Positions 26,190 to 34,930 of a DNA stretch of 64,000 nucleotides are shown here, in pieces (position 1 is the stretch's first letter; every line of letters begins with the position of its first letter). The notes under the pieces were generated by a model. It saw only the letters and a program-made list of their open reading frames with translations. It did not search any database and was not told the origin of the DNA. Source of the DNA: Pseudoalteromonas luteoviolacea. Lineage in GTDB: Bacteria > Pseudomonadota > Gammaproteobacteria > Enterobacterales > Alteromonadaceae. The DNA is taken from positions 186,001 to 250,000 of the forward strand of contig NZ_MAUJ01000004.1 in assembly GCF_001696455.1 (NCBI RefSeq), in the 5' to 3' direction. Position numbers and translations under genes: made by a program.

Positions 26190-26897
26190 ATGATAAATTG
26201 GTTTAAGCGCTACTTTTCTAAATCACAGAGGACGATTGACGGACAACTTTTGGATGTACATTGTTGTTCAGCCAACATGTTGGGCCTGAGTAAGGTCGCG
26301 GTGCTGCAGGCTGTATTAAAAGACTCTTTGGACAACCCGTTTATTACGGTGCGTTATCATTTAGGAAGAAGGCGCACAGATCCGCTCACCGCCGTGTTTG
26401 AAAGCGTCGCACTGGTAGATATCGACAAACTACTGACTTCCAATCGTTGGGAAATCCGCGCAGAAAATCAATGGCATAGAGGAGTGTATACCCTTGTCTT
26501 TGGAAAGGATTGCCTTATTGATATTCTAAACACTCGGTCGCTTATTTACACAGACGCAGAGCAAGGTGAGGTACTTTCATTTTTAAGCCTAGATAGCCAA
26601 ACGAGTTTAAATCAACCTATATATCGTCATATCATCCCCCTCATGCTGAAAAGCTACGGACGTCAATTTTCGAAAAAGCAGTCTTCTGAGCAGACATTTT
26701 TAGAGGTTAAGATATTGAAAGTGCTTATGGAAAGCTACCTTGAAACGATGACAGGCTCGCAATCTCAGTTGTGGGATGAGCAGGCTAGAACCTTGACCAA
26801 AAAGAAGTTTATCGAGTGTTTAGCAGCCAATCATGTTGGCCGCTATACTGATAAGCAAATCACACAAGCGTGTGAAATCTTGGAAGTACTTTCGTGA
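26190..26897 (+). CDS. unknown cytoplasmic protein coupled to AGCS transporter
   Basis: 235 residues. Its ATG abuts the transporter's TAA (TAAATG), so it is probably translated by ribosomes leaving the upstream gene. No signal peptide or membrane helix was seen. It starts amphipathic (MINWFKRYFSKSQ) and is helical near the C-terminus (KKKFIECLAANHVG). The stop at 26897 is 5 bases from the convergent stop of the cysteine-lyase gene. I do not recognise a family. Confidence 0.6.
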   Translation: MINWFKRYFSKSQRTIDGQLLDVHCCSANMLGLSKVAVLQAVLKDSLDNPFITVRYHLGRRRTDPLTAVFESVALVDIDKLLTSNRWEIRAENQWHRGVYTLVFGKDCLIDILNTRSLIYTDAEQGEVLSFLSLDSQTSLNQPIYRHIIPLMLKSYGRQFSKKQSSEQTFLEVKILKVLMESYLETMTGSQSQLWDEQARTLTKKKFIECLAANHVGRYTDKQITQACEILEVLS

Positions 26898-26901
26898 CGA
26901 G

Positions 26902-27948
26902 TTACGCGCTAAACCACTCATTTAACTTGGCTTGGTAGGGAGCAATATCCCCAATTTGCTCTTTAACCCACTCTGGATTGTAATAAGTATCCAGATAACG
27001 ATTACCGCTGTCGCAGATAAGCGTCACGATTGCCCCACCTCGATTGTCATTTTTCATTTTTTCAGCGGCACACAGTGCGCCCCATAGGTTTGTTCCAGTA
27101 GAAGGGCCGGCTTTTCGACCGGTAAACTCTTCTAGCCAGAGCATCGCAGCAATACTGGCTGCATCTGGTACTTGCATCATATGGTCGATTACATCAGGCT
27201 GAAACGATTTCTCTACTTTTGGACGGCCAATACCTTCGATGCGGCTCGATCTTCCGGTACAAACAGCGTCATTTTTTTGTGTATAGCCCTCGTAAAATGC
27301 AGAAAATTCAGGGTCAACAACCATCAGCTCTGTCTCATAGCCCTTGTATAAAATATAACGGCCAAGTGTCGCTGACGTACCCCCTGTTCCAGCACCCATC
27401 ACGACGAGATCGGGCACGGGGTGAGGCTCATACTTCATTTGATTAAAAATACTTTCAGCAATATTGTTATTACCGCGCCAGTCAGTCGCTCGCTCAGCGT
27501 ACATAAATTGGTCCATAAAGTAGCCATTGAGCTTTTCCGCCAACTCGACAGCTGCGTCATGCATATCTGTCGCGCATTCGACAAAATGACACTGCCCGCC
27601 GTAAAATTGAATTTGATCAATTTTGCTTTGCGCCGTTGAGGCGGGCATTACCGCGACAAATGGCACACCTATCATTTGTGCAAAATACGCTTCCGATACC
27701 GCAGTACTGCCAGAGGATGCCTCAATGACAGGCGTGCCTTCTTTTATTTTGCCATTGCACAAGGCATACAAAAAAAGCGAACGTGCCAGGCGGTGTTTTA
27801 AACTGCCAGTAGGGTGAGTGCTTTCGTCTTTGAGGTACAAATAGATGTCGTTGAACTGGGGAATTTGAAATTTAAATAGGTGTGTATCAGCGGAACGGTT
27901 TTGATCCGCTTCTATTTTGGCGATGCTCTGTTTTACCCAGTTTTTCAT
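26902..27948 (-). CDS. cds1: PLP-dependent cysteine desulfhydrase-like enzyme (Cds1 type)
   Basis: 348 residues of cysteine-synthase (type II PLP) fold. The PLP lysine is Lys51 in HPTGSLKHR. The substrate loop EASSGSTAVS and the glycine-rich phosphate-binding loop GAGTGGTSA are present. The HPTGSLKHRLARSLF form matches mycobacterial Cds1 L-cysteine desulfhydrases (cysteine to pyruvate, ammonia and sulfide) better than CysK. The biochemical assignment is by family. It sits next to an AGCS amino acid symporter. Confidence 0.75.
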   Translation of the reverse strand: MKNWVKQSIAKIEADQNRSADTHLFKFQIPQFNDIYLYLKDESTHPTGSLKHRLARSLFLYALCNGKIKEGTPVIEASSGSTAVSEAYFAQMIGVPFVAVMPASTAQSKIDQIQFYGGQCHFVECATDMHDAAVELAEKLNGYFMDQFMYAERATDWRGNNNIAESIFNQMKYEPHPVPDLVVMGAGTGGTSATLGRYILYKGYETELMVVDPEFSAFYEGYTQKNDAVCTGRSSRIEGIGRPKVEKSFQPDVIDHMMQVPDAASIAAMLWLEEFTGRKAGPSTGTNLWGALCAAEKMKNDNRGGAIVTLICDSGNRYLDTYYNPEWVKEQIGDIAPYQAKLNEWFSA

Positions 27949-28205
27949 TTTGTCTCACTCCTACTCGCGTTGGCCTGTGCACTAAGTGTAGTTTAATTTA
28001 GCTTATATTCTTTTTGGTTATAACTTATTCTACAATCAAATTGTGTGTATTTTAAGCTTTATTTCAGTATTTTCTCCAGATGATCCAATTGGAATGGTTG
28101 TTTTTTTACAGACTGAGCTGTGGCAAACTTAGGGGGTAATCCTGCTGTCGATACCATTATTTCCTTGACGACGGCCCGCACGTTTTTGAAGTTAAGGGGT
28201 ATATA

Positions 28206-29987
28206 ATGTGTGCACAACAAACTCAGCCCAAGCGGGCTTATACTAGCTTGCTACCTATTTTGTCATTTATTAAACCCTACAAGTGGGTTGGTGTATTGGC
28301 GCTATTAGCTTTAATTGTCACTGCCGGTCTGAATTTATCCATTGGCCAAGCTGTTAAGTTTGTTATCGACAATGGCTTTATTGCAGGCTCAAAAGAAGAG
28401 TTAACCGAAGCCGTAAGTGGTCTTATCATACTGATTTCATTGGTGGCGATTGGTACATTTAGTCGATTCTATTTGATTAGTTGGTTAGGAGAGCGTGTCA
28501 GTGCCGATATTCGGCAGGCGGTTTTTAATCAAATTGTTCACTTACACCCCAGTTATTTTGAAGAGAACCGCAGCGGTGAACTCATGTCTCGTCTTACCAC
28601 GGATACGACGCTATTGCAGTCGATTGTTGGATCCGTCCTCTCCATGGCACTCAGAAGTTCGTTAGTTTTAATTGGTGGCCTCGTTATGTTAATGGTGACT
28701 AATTTAAAACTCACGTTGATAGTCGTTGCGTGTGTGCCCGTAATATTGGTGCCCATCATGATATTTGGTCGGCGGGTGCGTAAATTGGCTGAAAATAGCC
28801 AAAGTGCCATTGCGGATATCAGTACTTATGCTGGTGAGGTGATTCAACATATCAAAGTTGTGCAAAGTTACACCCATGAAGAAAGGGAGAAAGGAGCGTT
28901 TGGTGGTGAGGTTGAAAAGGCCTTTGATGTTGCCAAGCAAAGAATTAAACAGCGAGCGTTGTTAATTGCAGCTGTGATTCTTCTGACCTTTAGCGCGATC
29001 AGTGCCATGTTATGGGTTGGTGGTATGGATGTCTTAGAAGGCCGTATGAGTGGCGGCGAACTGGGGGCATTTGTATTCTATGCCATCATGGTGGCAATGT
29101 CGGTGGCAACGATAGCTGAAGTCTACGGTGAATTGCAGCGTGCAGCAGGGGCGGCAAGCCGCCTTGTAGAGATATTGCAAATAAAAAGTGCAATCAAAGA
29201 TGCGACAATACCCGTCGAGATGAAAGAGGGTGAACCTACCGCAATTGCTTTCAACAATGTGAGTTTTAATTACCCTTCAAGGCCGGACTCACCAGCGCTA
29301 AAAGCCGTAAATTTGGACATTGAACAGGGTAAAATTGTCGCTCTGGTTGGCCCATCAGGTGCCGGTAAAACCACGTTGTTTGAGCTGTTGCAACGGTTTT
29401 ATGACCCGCAAGTTGGTGAAATCCAGCGTAATGGAGAAGCCATTAAATCGCTCTCATTGACCGATCTTCGACAAAGCATGGGAATGGTTCCACAGCAACC
29501 TGTGCTGTTTAGTTCAGATGTTTGGCACAATATTCGTTACGGTAACCCGGATGCGTCTGATGAACAAGTTATTGAAGCCGCTAAGAGAGCACATGCTCAT
29601 GACTTTATAATGCAATTACCCGAAGGGTATGGGAGCTTTTTGGGGGAGCAAGGTGTAAGGCTATCAGGAGGCCAAAAACAGCGTATTGCCATTGCTCGTG
29701 CAATATTGAAAGACCCAGATGTATTACTGTTAGATGAAGCAACCAGCGCGTTAGATGCACAGAGCGAGTTTCACGTTCAGGCCGCTTTGAATGAATTGAT
29801 GCATACCCGAACGACCCTGATCATTGCGCACCGTCTTGCTACGGTAACGCACGCAGATATGATTGTGGTGATGGATAAAGGAGAAATTGTTGCCACGGGG
29901 ACACATGAGTCGCTATTAGAAAAATCTCCCTTGTATCAAAGACTATGTGAATTGCAGTTTGAGAAAGCCAAATCGGGCTCGATATAA
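28206..29987 (+). CDS. MsbA-like ABC exporter (fused permease/ATPase)
   Basis: 593 residues. The N-terminal half has six membrane helices, and the ATPase domain follows with Walker A GPSGAGKT, the LSGGQ signature, and Walker B LLLDEATSALD, then the His of IIAHR. This half-transporter works as a homodimer. The sequence belongs to the lipid/drug exporter (ABCB) group. There is no N-terminal C39 peptidase domain, so it is not a dedicated bacteriocin-processing exporter. Preceded by AAGGGG. Substrate unknown. Confidence 0.85.
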   Translation: MCAQQTQPKRAYTSLLPILSFIKPYKWVGVLALLALIVTAGLNLSIGQAVKFVIDNGFIAGSKEELTEAVSGLIILISLVAIGTFSRFYLISWLGERVSADIRQAVFNQIVHLHPSYFEENRSGELMSRLTTDTTLLQSIVGSVLSMALRSSLVLIGGLVMLMVTNLKLTLIVVACVPVILVPIMIFGRRVRKLAENSQSAIADISTYAGEVIQHIKVVQSYTHEEREKGAFGGEVEKAFDVAKQRIKQRALLIAAVILLTFSAISAMLWVGGMDVLEGRMSGGELGAFVFYAIMVAMSVATIAEVYGELQRAAGAASRLVEILQIKSAIKDATIPVEMKEGEPTAIAFNNVSFNYPSRPDSPALKAVNLDIEQGKIVALVGPSGAGKTTLFELLQRFYDPQVGEIQRNGEAIKSLSLTDLRQSMGMVPQQPVLFSSDVWHNIRYGNPDASDEQVIEAAKRAHAHDFIMQLPEGYGSFLGEQGVRLSGGQKQRIAIARAILKDPDVLLLDEATSALDAQSEFHVQAALNELMHTRTTLIIAHRLATVTHADMIVVMDKGEIVATGTHESLLEKSPLYQRLCELQFEKAKSGSI

Positions 29988-30045
29988 GGAGCTCGGCTGC
30001 CATTAGTTGTGGCGTTTAAATGACATCGGACGCACTAAAACATCT

Positions 30046-30576
30046 TTAAGTTTGCGGTGATATTCGGCTCAGTATGTCTTTCACAAACGGAGATTTGGCT
30101 TTTCCATACTCGTCTTGGTGATGCTTACCAGCAGCTAGTACCGCTTTTTTTTGCGCTTCGTAGGCTGCTCTGTCTTGTGGGTTTGCCAGCATATGCGTTT
30201 TGTAGGTGAGCTGTTTTTGGTGCTCTGCGCTATTGAGCTCAATGACATGCGCGTGAATATTAAACTTTTCATCTTTAAAAAGCACACCAATGTCTTTGCG
30301 CGGGCGCGTGTCAGGAAATGGAGTGTCGCTATGTTGTGCGACAAAACCAAAACTCTCTAGATGCTCAACCGCTTGTTCACGCGCCCCAGTGTGATAAAGA
30401 ATAGAAATATCAATGATGCCTTTACCAGCAACTTTAAATGAAGAAGAGCCGAAATGGATAAACTCAAAACGAGGGTCGGCCAGTTGTGTAATCACGGCCT
30501 TTGCGACGTCAAGGTATACTGGACGCCAAGCATTGAAACTGGCCGGTACTAATTCATAGGGACAAAACTGGAGCAT
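30046..30576 (-). CDS. GrpB-family (UPF0157) protein
   Basis: 176 residues from ATG 30576, the length and opening (QFCPYELVPASFNAWRPVY) of GrpB family proteins. A longer in-frame opening exists: GTG 30660 preceded by AAGGAG, and GTG 30702. FGSSSFKVAGKGIIDISILY corresponds to the family's HIGSTAVPGLxAKPIIDI, a nucleotidyltransferase-like core. RPRKDIGVLFKDEKFNIHAHV also fits. Function of the family is unknown. Confidence 0.75.
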   Translation of the reverse strand: MLQFCPYELVPASFNAWRPVYLDVAKAVITQLADPRFEFIHFGSSSFKVAGKGIIDISILYHTGAREQAVEHLESFGFVAQHSDTPFPDTRPRKDIGVLFKDEKFNIHAHVIELNSAEHQKQLTYKTHMLANPQDRAAYEAQKKAVLAAGKHHQDEYGKAKSPFVKDILSRISPQT

Positions 30577-30764
30577 GATCGTATTCTTAACTGTAAAACT
30601 TGTCCTAATTCTGCCCGTCAAATACTTAAATAACAAATAACTTGAGTGACTAAACGCCACTTTTATTCTCTCCTTTATGCCAGAATGCAAAGTAGTGTTC
30701 ACTAATTTATGTTTTAATCTAAATAATATGAGGATTAAACGGTTATGTTATAAGAGGGATTGAA

Positions 30765-31235
30765 ATGAAAAAACAAACATTATGCGCAATAGCGTTATTG
30801 CTGCTAGCTGGCTGCTCAGATAGTGAAGTCGGCGATGTTTCTTTGGGTTTATTTACATTAAAAGACATAAAATTAGACTCAATGATAGATCCTGTGGTGA
30901 CGGGAGTCACTTGTCATGTTGCCAGTGTTGAGGCGGATCTAAGCTTATCTGATCCAAGCGACAGCTCTATTTCGTGTCGTCAAACTGGTGAGATAACTGC
31001 GCAAATGATTGCACAGATAGACAAGTCAAAGTCGGGTGAAGTGGTATTCAAAAAGTCCAAAAGTATCTTCTTAAAGTCTATGAAAGTGCGCCGAATCTAT
31101 GACCCAAAAAGTCAGACTTTGATGTATCTATCGTATAGTACAAAGGAAACGTCGGGCAGTTTTAAACACAGCCTTTCCACCGTGCCTTTGTGGGGCACTC
31201 AGGCTTATATTCAGCCATCAAGCAAGGCTGAGTAA
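30765..31235 (+). CDS. creA: CreA family lipoprotein
   Basis: 156 residues with a lipobox LAGC. The conserved CreA core is visible: IKLDSMIDPVVTGVTCHVAS, DSSISCRQTGEI, and VFKKSKSIFLKSMKVRRIYD. CreA is widespread in proteobacteria, with no settled function. Single gene. Confidence 0.85.
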   Translation: MKKQTLCAIALLLLAGCSDSEVGDVSLGLFTLKDIKLDSMIDPVVTGVTCHVASVEADLSLSDPSDSSISCRQTGEITAQMIAQIDKSKSGEVVFKKSKSIFLKSMKVRRIYDPKSQTLMYLSYSTKETSGSFKHSLSTVPLWGTQAYIQPSSKAE

Positions 31236-31245
31236 AATGTAATAT

Positions 31246-31274
31246 GGGCCGCCGTTTTTTAACATCGCCGGCCC
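31246..31274. terminator. bidirectional hairpin terminator
   Basis: A G+C-rich stem (GGGCCG / CGGCCC with inner pairs around a TTTTTTAACAT loop) lies between the convergent stops at 31235 and 31289. Confidence 0.65.
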
Positions 31275-31288
31275 TTTGTACAAGTCGC

Positions 31289-31663
31289 TTATTTTTCGCC
31301 CTGTACTTCAAACTCGTCAAATATCAAACGCGCTTGTCCATCTTCTTCAACGATCCAGTGCTCTTTATGCACCACACCATACGCTTTATTCATGGTCCAC
31401 TTAGAAGTTAACAAGTAGCCCCCTTGTGGTGATGCTTGCCATTCGACATCGGTATAGTCAACATTACTAAACCCTTGTGAAATAATATCTTGCCAAAATT
31501 GCTCAATTTGTTCACGACCAGTGAATGTGCCAAAAGGGCGGGCGTGCATGACAGCATCAGAGCAGTACTGATCAGCGCAACCTTTGGCGTCTTGAGTGTT
31601 AAAAGCGTTTTGCCATGCAGCGATGCCAGCTTTACAGCGCATGAGTGCTTGTGATTCAGTCAT
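31289..31663 (-). CDS. SnoaL/NTF2-like protein
   Basis: 124 residues from ATG 31663. A GTG at 31693 opens the frame without a ribosome binding site. The cone-shaped NTF2-like pattern is recognisable: AWQNAFNTQDAKGCADQYCSDAVMHARPFGTFTGREQIEQFWQDII. Members range from isomerases to unknown small-molecule binders. It is divergent from a LysR regulator, which is probably its controller. Confidence 0.8.
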   Translation of the reverse strand: MTESQALMRCKAGIAAWQNAFNTQDAKGCADQYCSDAVMHARPFGTFTGREQIEQFWQDIISQGFSNVDYTDVEWQASPQGGYLLTSKWTMNKAYGVVHKEHWIVEEDGQARLIFDEFEVQGEK

Positions 31664-31764
31664 TTTGTTTGTCCGTTCAATTGAATTTGTCACAGTTTAG
31701 AAAATTTATTAACGTATAAAAACAGAGTAAATAGAACTCATTGTTTAATTTAAAGAGACAATAA

Positions 31765-32634
31765 ATGAATAAACTACGTCATATGTCTTTGTTTGCACAT
31801 ATAGTCGAGAGTGGTTCAATTACCGCCGCAGCACAATCGCTAGACCTTTCTAAGTCCGTTGTGAGTCAACACTTAAAGTCTTTGGAACAGGACTTGGGGG
31901 TGGCTCTATTAAAGCGTACGACCCGAAGGCAGTCTCTGACCTTCGCAGGAAAAGCATTCTATGAGCAATGTAAGTTACTTAATCAAACCGCTCAGTTTGC
32001 GTGGCATGAAGCGCAGCAATTTAATCAAATTGCGAAAGGCAAAGTGAGAATAACGGCACCAAACGCGTTAATGTCTACCTTGGTTGCGCCTGCAATTTCT
32101 GCTGTATGTGTTGAGCACCCAGAGCTTGAGCCTGAACTGATTGCGGACGACCAGCAATTAGACCTACACGAACAGCATCTCGATCTGGCCATTCGAGTGG
32201 GTCACTCCAAAGACAGTGATGCCAAGCAGCGTAGAATTGGAGAATTTAAAGATGTCCTGTGTGGGCTGCCTAGTGTGGTAAAAGGCCATCAGCCTGAAAA
32301 AATAAGGTATATTGCCAACCTTTGGCAGGGGAAGGATATTGAACATGTCTTCACGAACGCGCAAGGGGAGCGTAAGGAATTTGCAACCCGTGCCAGCTGT
32401 ATCGTCAATTCATTTGATACGAGCTTTGCTTTGGTAACAAGTGGTGCAGGGGTCGGCCTGGTGCCAGAGTTTAAACTGACTGAGCAAAGCTGTGAGTTAA
32501 TACCTGTATTTCCCGAGTATCAGCTTGCCAGTAACCCCGTATTTGCGCTGTATACCTATGGCAATCAAATGCCATTGAGTATCAAAGTATGTTTACAGGC
32601 AATTGAAGCAAAGCTAAGTCAGGCTATGGTATAG
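31765..32634 (+). CDS. LysR-family regulator
   Basis: 289 residues: HTH ESGSITAAAQSLDLSKSVVSQHLKSLEQDLGVALLKRTTR and the co-inducer domain. It belongs to the group ending with RSxxL type short C-terminus. Divergent from the SnoaL-like gene, its likely target. Confidence 0.85.
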   Translation: MNKLRHMSLFAHIVESGSITAAAQSLDLSKSVVSQHLKSLEQDLGVALLKRTTRRQSLTFAGKAFYEQCKLLNQTAQFAWHEAQQFNQIAKGKVRITAPNALMSTLVAPAISAVCVEHPELEPELIADDQQLDLHEQHLDLAIRVGHSKDSDAKQRRIGEFKDVLCGLPSVVKGHQPEKIRYIANLWQGKDIEHVFTNAQGERKEFATRASCIVNSFDTSFALVTSGAGVGLVPEFKLTEQSCELIPVFPEYQLASNPVFALYTYGNQMPLSIKVCLQAIEAKLSQAMV

Positions 32635-32659
32635 ATAGAGCACGTTATATGCTCTATCT
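32633..32659. terminator. bidirectional hairpin terminator
   Basis: A 10-bp stem AGATAGAGCA / TGCTCTATCT begins at the LysR stop codon and lies before the convergent amylase stop at 32671. Confidence 0.7.
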
Positions 32660-32670
32660 TAAAGAGGTGA

Positions 32671-34764
32671 TTACTGTTGTGAATAAGGGATATAGTCACT
32701 TTGTGTGACATATACTGCATATCCACGACTTGGTGCACTAAAATAGCCTCTCCCATCTTCATAAATGGTCACTTTATCATTTGGGTCAAATGCATTGACG
32801 AGCGTTTGACCTGCCAAGTTAGTAAAGCCGTTGCCGTGCGTGGTGACCCACAGCCCTTTTTGTTGTGTATTGTGATTATTAAGCACCACAATGGCGCCTT
32901 GTTTTTCACCTTTACCGCCACGTCTTGCGACATAAACATGATGCACATCCCCATATGGGTTACCTGATTGAGATAAAACACTGAGCGCACCATCTGTGTA
33001 AGTATTGCGCACGAACATGAGTCGATTGATATCCTGCTGCAAGGATGAGGGGGCTGTAATAGCGCGGCTTGGGTCATGGTAATCATATTGCTTGACCCCG
33101 TAGTAGTGGGAGTAAAAAACGGTGGGTTTGCCTTCATGGGTCAATATGTAGGCATACGCCATTTTAAAGTCTTTATGGACCCATTTGTCATGTTCTTTGC
33201 CCGTATCATGGTTTTCAACAAAGGTAACAACAGCCGTACTTGCTAATTGGTTACCGGCTTGGTTACGCACTAATCCTGCATGATTAAGTGTACGCATATC
33301 AAAGCTCTGATTTTGGTTACTCATTTGCGTCAACGTTGATTTGAGGGGGAAGTCGAAGACCGCAATGTCGGCGCCTTGTGCATTGACCGTCTCTACCCAT
33401 GTTTTGATACTGCTATCTCCGCCCCAATATTCAGCGACTACAAAGGGTTGTCTACCATCTGTTTTTGGCAGGTTATTGACCCATTTGGCGGCAAAATCAG
33501 GTTGAAACCCACGTACAAAATCAAGGCGAAAGCCGTTAAATTTATGCTCGTTTTTAAGCCACTTTCCCCAATCAATGAGTTTTTGCTGTACGCGTGGGGA
33601 AAAAGTATTGCTGTCATTGCCAAACATTTTTGTATTGGTGATGATGTTATCGCTGCCTAAATCGCCAAGCCAATCGTGCTCATCAACAGGGTGAAAGTCG
33701 GTGTATTGCCAGCCATTATCGGAACTAGGATAGCTGCCATACTGATTGCGCTCAGGGGGCGTGATTTTGGTATTAGTGAAGGCATACAGATGTGTATCCG
33801 TGATTTCTGTTGCGGGTGTATCAGGGGTTGCTTGCTGCCAAATTTCAACCGGAAAAAAGCCGTTGCTTTGCGCGCTGTCAGTCCAATGATTACTGCTATT
33901 AGGCGTGCCTTGTTTCGCCTGAAGTTTGATGAACAAGTCTTTTTGTGTTGGTACATCTATCCAGTATTCGTCTATGTCTTGTTTATCAATAATTTGGCCA
34001 CGCATAGCTGTGTTTAGGCCTGAATAAGTATTGTTGCCGGGTCTTATTGCTGAAAATTGACCATCATTTGGCTCTTGCTCTACGTGAATGTGGTTTGAAA
34101 TTTTAGCGTCTTTCGCATCGCTGATTGTGAGCTGATAACCGCGTTGATTGATATCTTGATCCCACGGCATGGTCGCGCCATAGCCTTGAATTTTAATGTA
34201 TATTCGCCCTTGAACTCCCTTTAATTGCCAGCTTATTTCATTACTGGGATAGGCTACATGCACGTGATTATGGGCTTTGTGCATCGCATAGGCTTTCACC
34301 GCCGGGTTGGGTTCACTGTCTTGCTCATTGGTGTAGATATGATTAAGGACAACATCCGCGTATACATGAATATTGTTTTGCTGAAGTTTGGCGACCATAT
34401 TTGTTAGTTCTTGCTGGCTTCCAAAGCGTGTTTCTATTGTGCCTTTTTGTAGGTAGCTGCCTAAATCATAGTGGTCGTAGATCCCATAGCCCATATCGAT
34501 AATCCCCCAGTTACCTTTTGATGGCGGTGGGATCCAAATGCTGGAGAATCCAGCTTGAGAGAGGGTCGGTGCTTTGCTGGCGAGATTGTCCCACCAAAGG
34601 CCATTTTTGTTTTTTTCATCGACGGGGACATCCCAATAAAAGCCTTGCAGCATGACATCGTCAGTCGCATAACTTGTGGTTGATAGACCCATAGACATAC
34701 ACATTGCTAAAATATAGCGACGTGCATACTGGGTGGTATTCACATTACTTTCTAAGATACACAT
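32671..34764 (-). CDS. secreted GH13 alpha-amylase with a long inserted region
   Basis: 697 residues from ATG 34764 (AAGGA upstream). A TTG at 34779 is less likely. Signal peptide cleaved near SYA-TDD. The GH13 regions I to IV are present: DVVLNH (137-142), GFRLDF with nucleophile Asp415, VVAEYW with acid Glu445, and FVENHD with Asp520. Between region I and region II about 200 residues (about 155-355) form an insert with TVISDAKD-like beta pattern and an HIHVEQ segment, much longer than the usual B domain and perhaps a carbohydrate-binding module. A C-terminal beta domain ends with a short tail. It hydrolyses alpha-1,4 glucans outside the cell or in the periplasm. Confidence 0.85.
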   Translation of the reverse strand: MCILESNVNTTQYARRYILAMCMSMGLSTTSYATDDVMLQGFYWDVPVDEKNKNGLWWDNLASKAPTLSQAGFSSIWIPPPSKGNWGIIDMGYGIYDHYDLGSYLQKGTIETRFGSQQELTNMVAKLQQNNIHVYADVVLNHIYTNEQDSEPNPAVKAYAMHKAHNHVHVAYPSNEISWQLKGVQGRIYIKIQGYGATMPWDQDINQRGYQLTISDAKDAKISNHIHVEQEPNDGQFSAIRPGNNTYSGLNTAMRGQIIDKQDIDEYWIDVPTQKDLFIKLQAKQGTPNSSNHWTDSAQSNGFFPVEIWQQATPDTPATEITDTHLYAFTNTKITPPERNQYGSYPSSDNGWQYTDFHPVDEHDWLGDLGSDNIITNTKMFGNDSNTFSPRVQQKLIDWGKWLKNEHKFNGFRLDFVRGFQPDFAAKWVNNLPKTDGRQPFVVAEYWGGDSSIKTWVETVNAQGADIAVFDFPLKSTLTQMSNQNQSFDMRTLNHAGLVRNQAGNQLASTAVVTFVENHDTGKEHDKWVHKDFKMAYAYILTHEGKPTVFYSHYYGVKQYDYHDPSRAITAPSSLQQDINRLMFVRNTYTDGALSVLSQSGNPYGDVHHVYVARRGGKGEKQGAIVVLNNHNTQQKGLWVTTHGNGFTNLAGQTLVNAFDPNDKVTIYEDGRGYFSAPSRGYAVYVTQSDYIPYSQQ

Positions 34765-34930
34765 GGCTGTTCCTTGCAAACAAATATCGCGTGTTTTTTA
34801 AACACAGGGATCTGCTAAGGTAGCATCATTGTAAATTTTTTGTTTTGAATACGTATGCAGAAAGTCGCTTTGAATCGTAGAAGGCTGCTTTTACGCCTGT
34901 TTTATCAGGATATGGCGGAGATTCTTGACG

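Noticed and set aside
28206..29987. ABC exporter as the transporter of the leader peptides
   Set aside because: It lacks an N-terminal C39 peptidase domain and lies about 8.7 kb from the nearest peptide gene. MsbA-like exporters are general, so a link is not supported.
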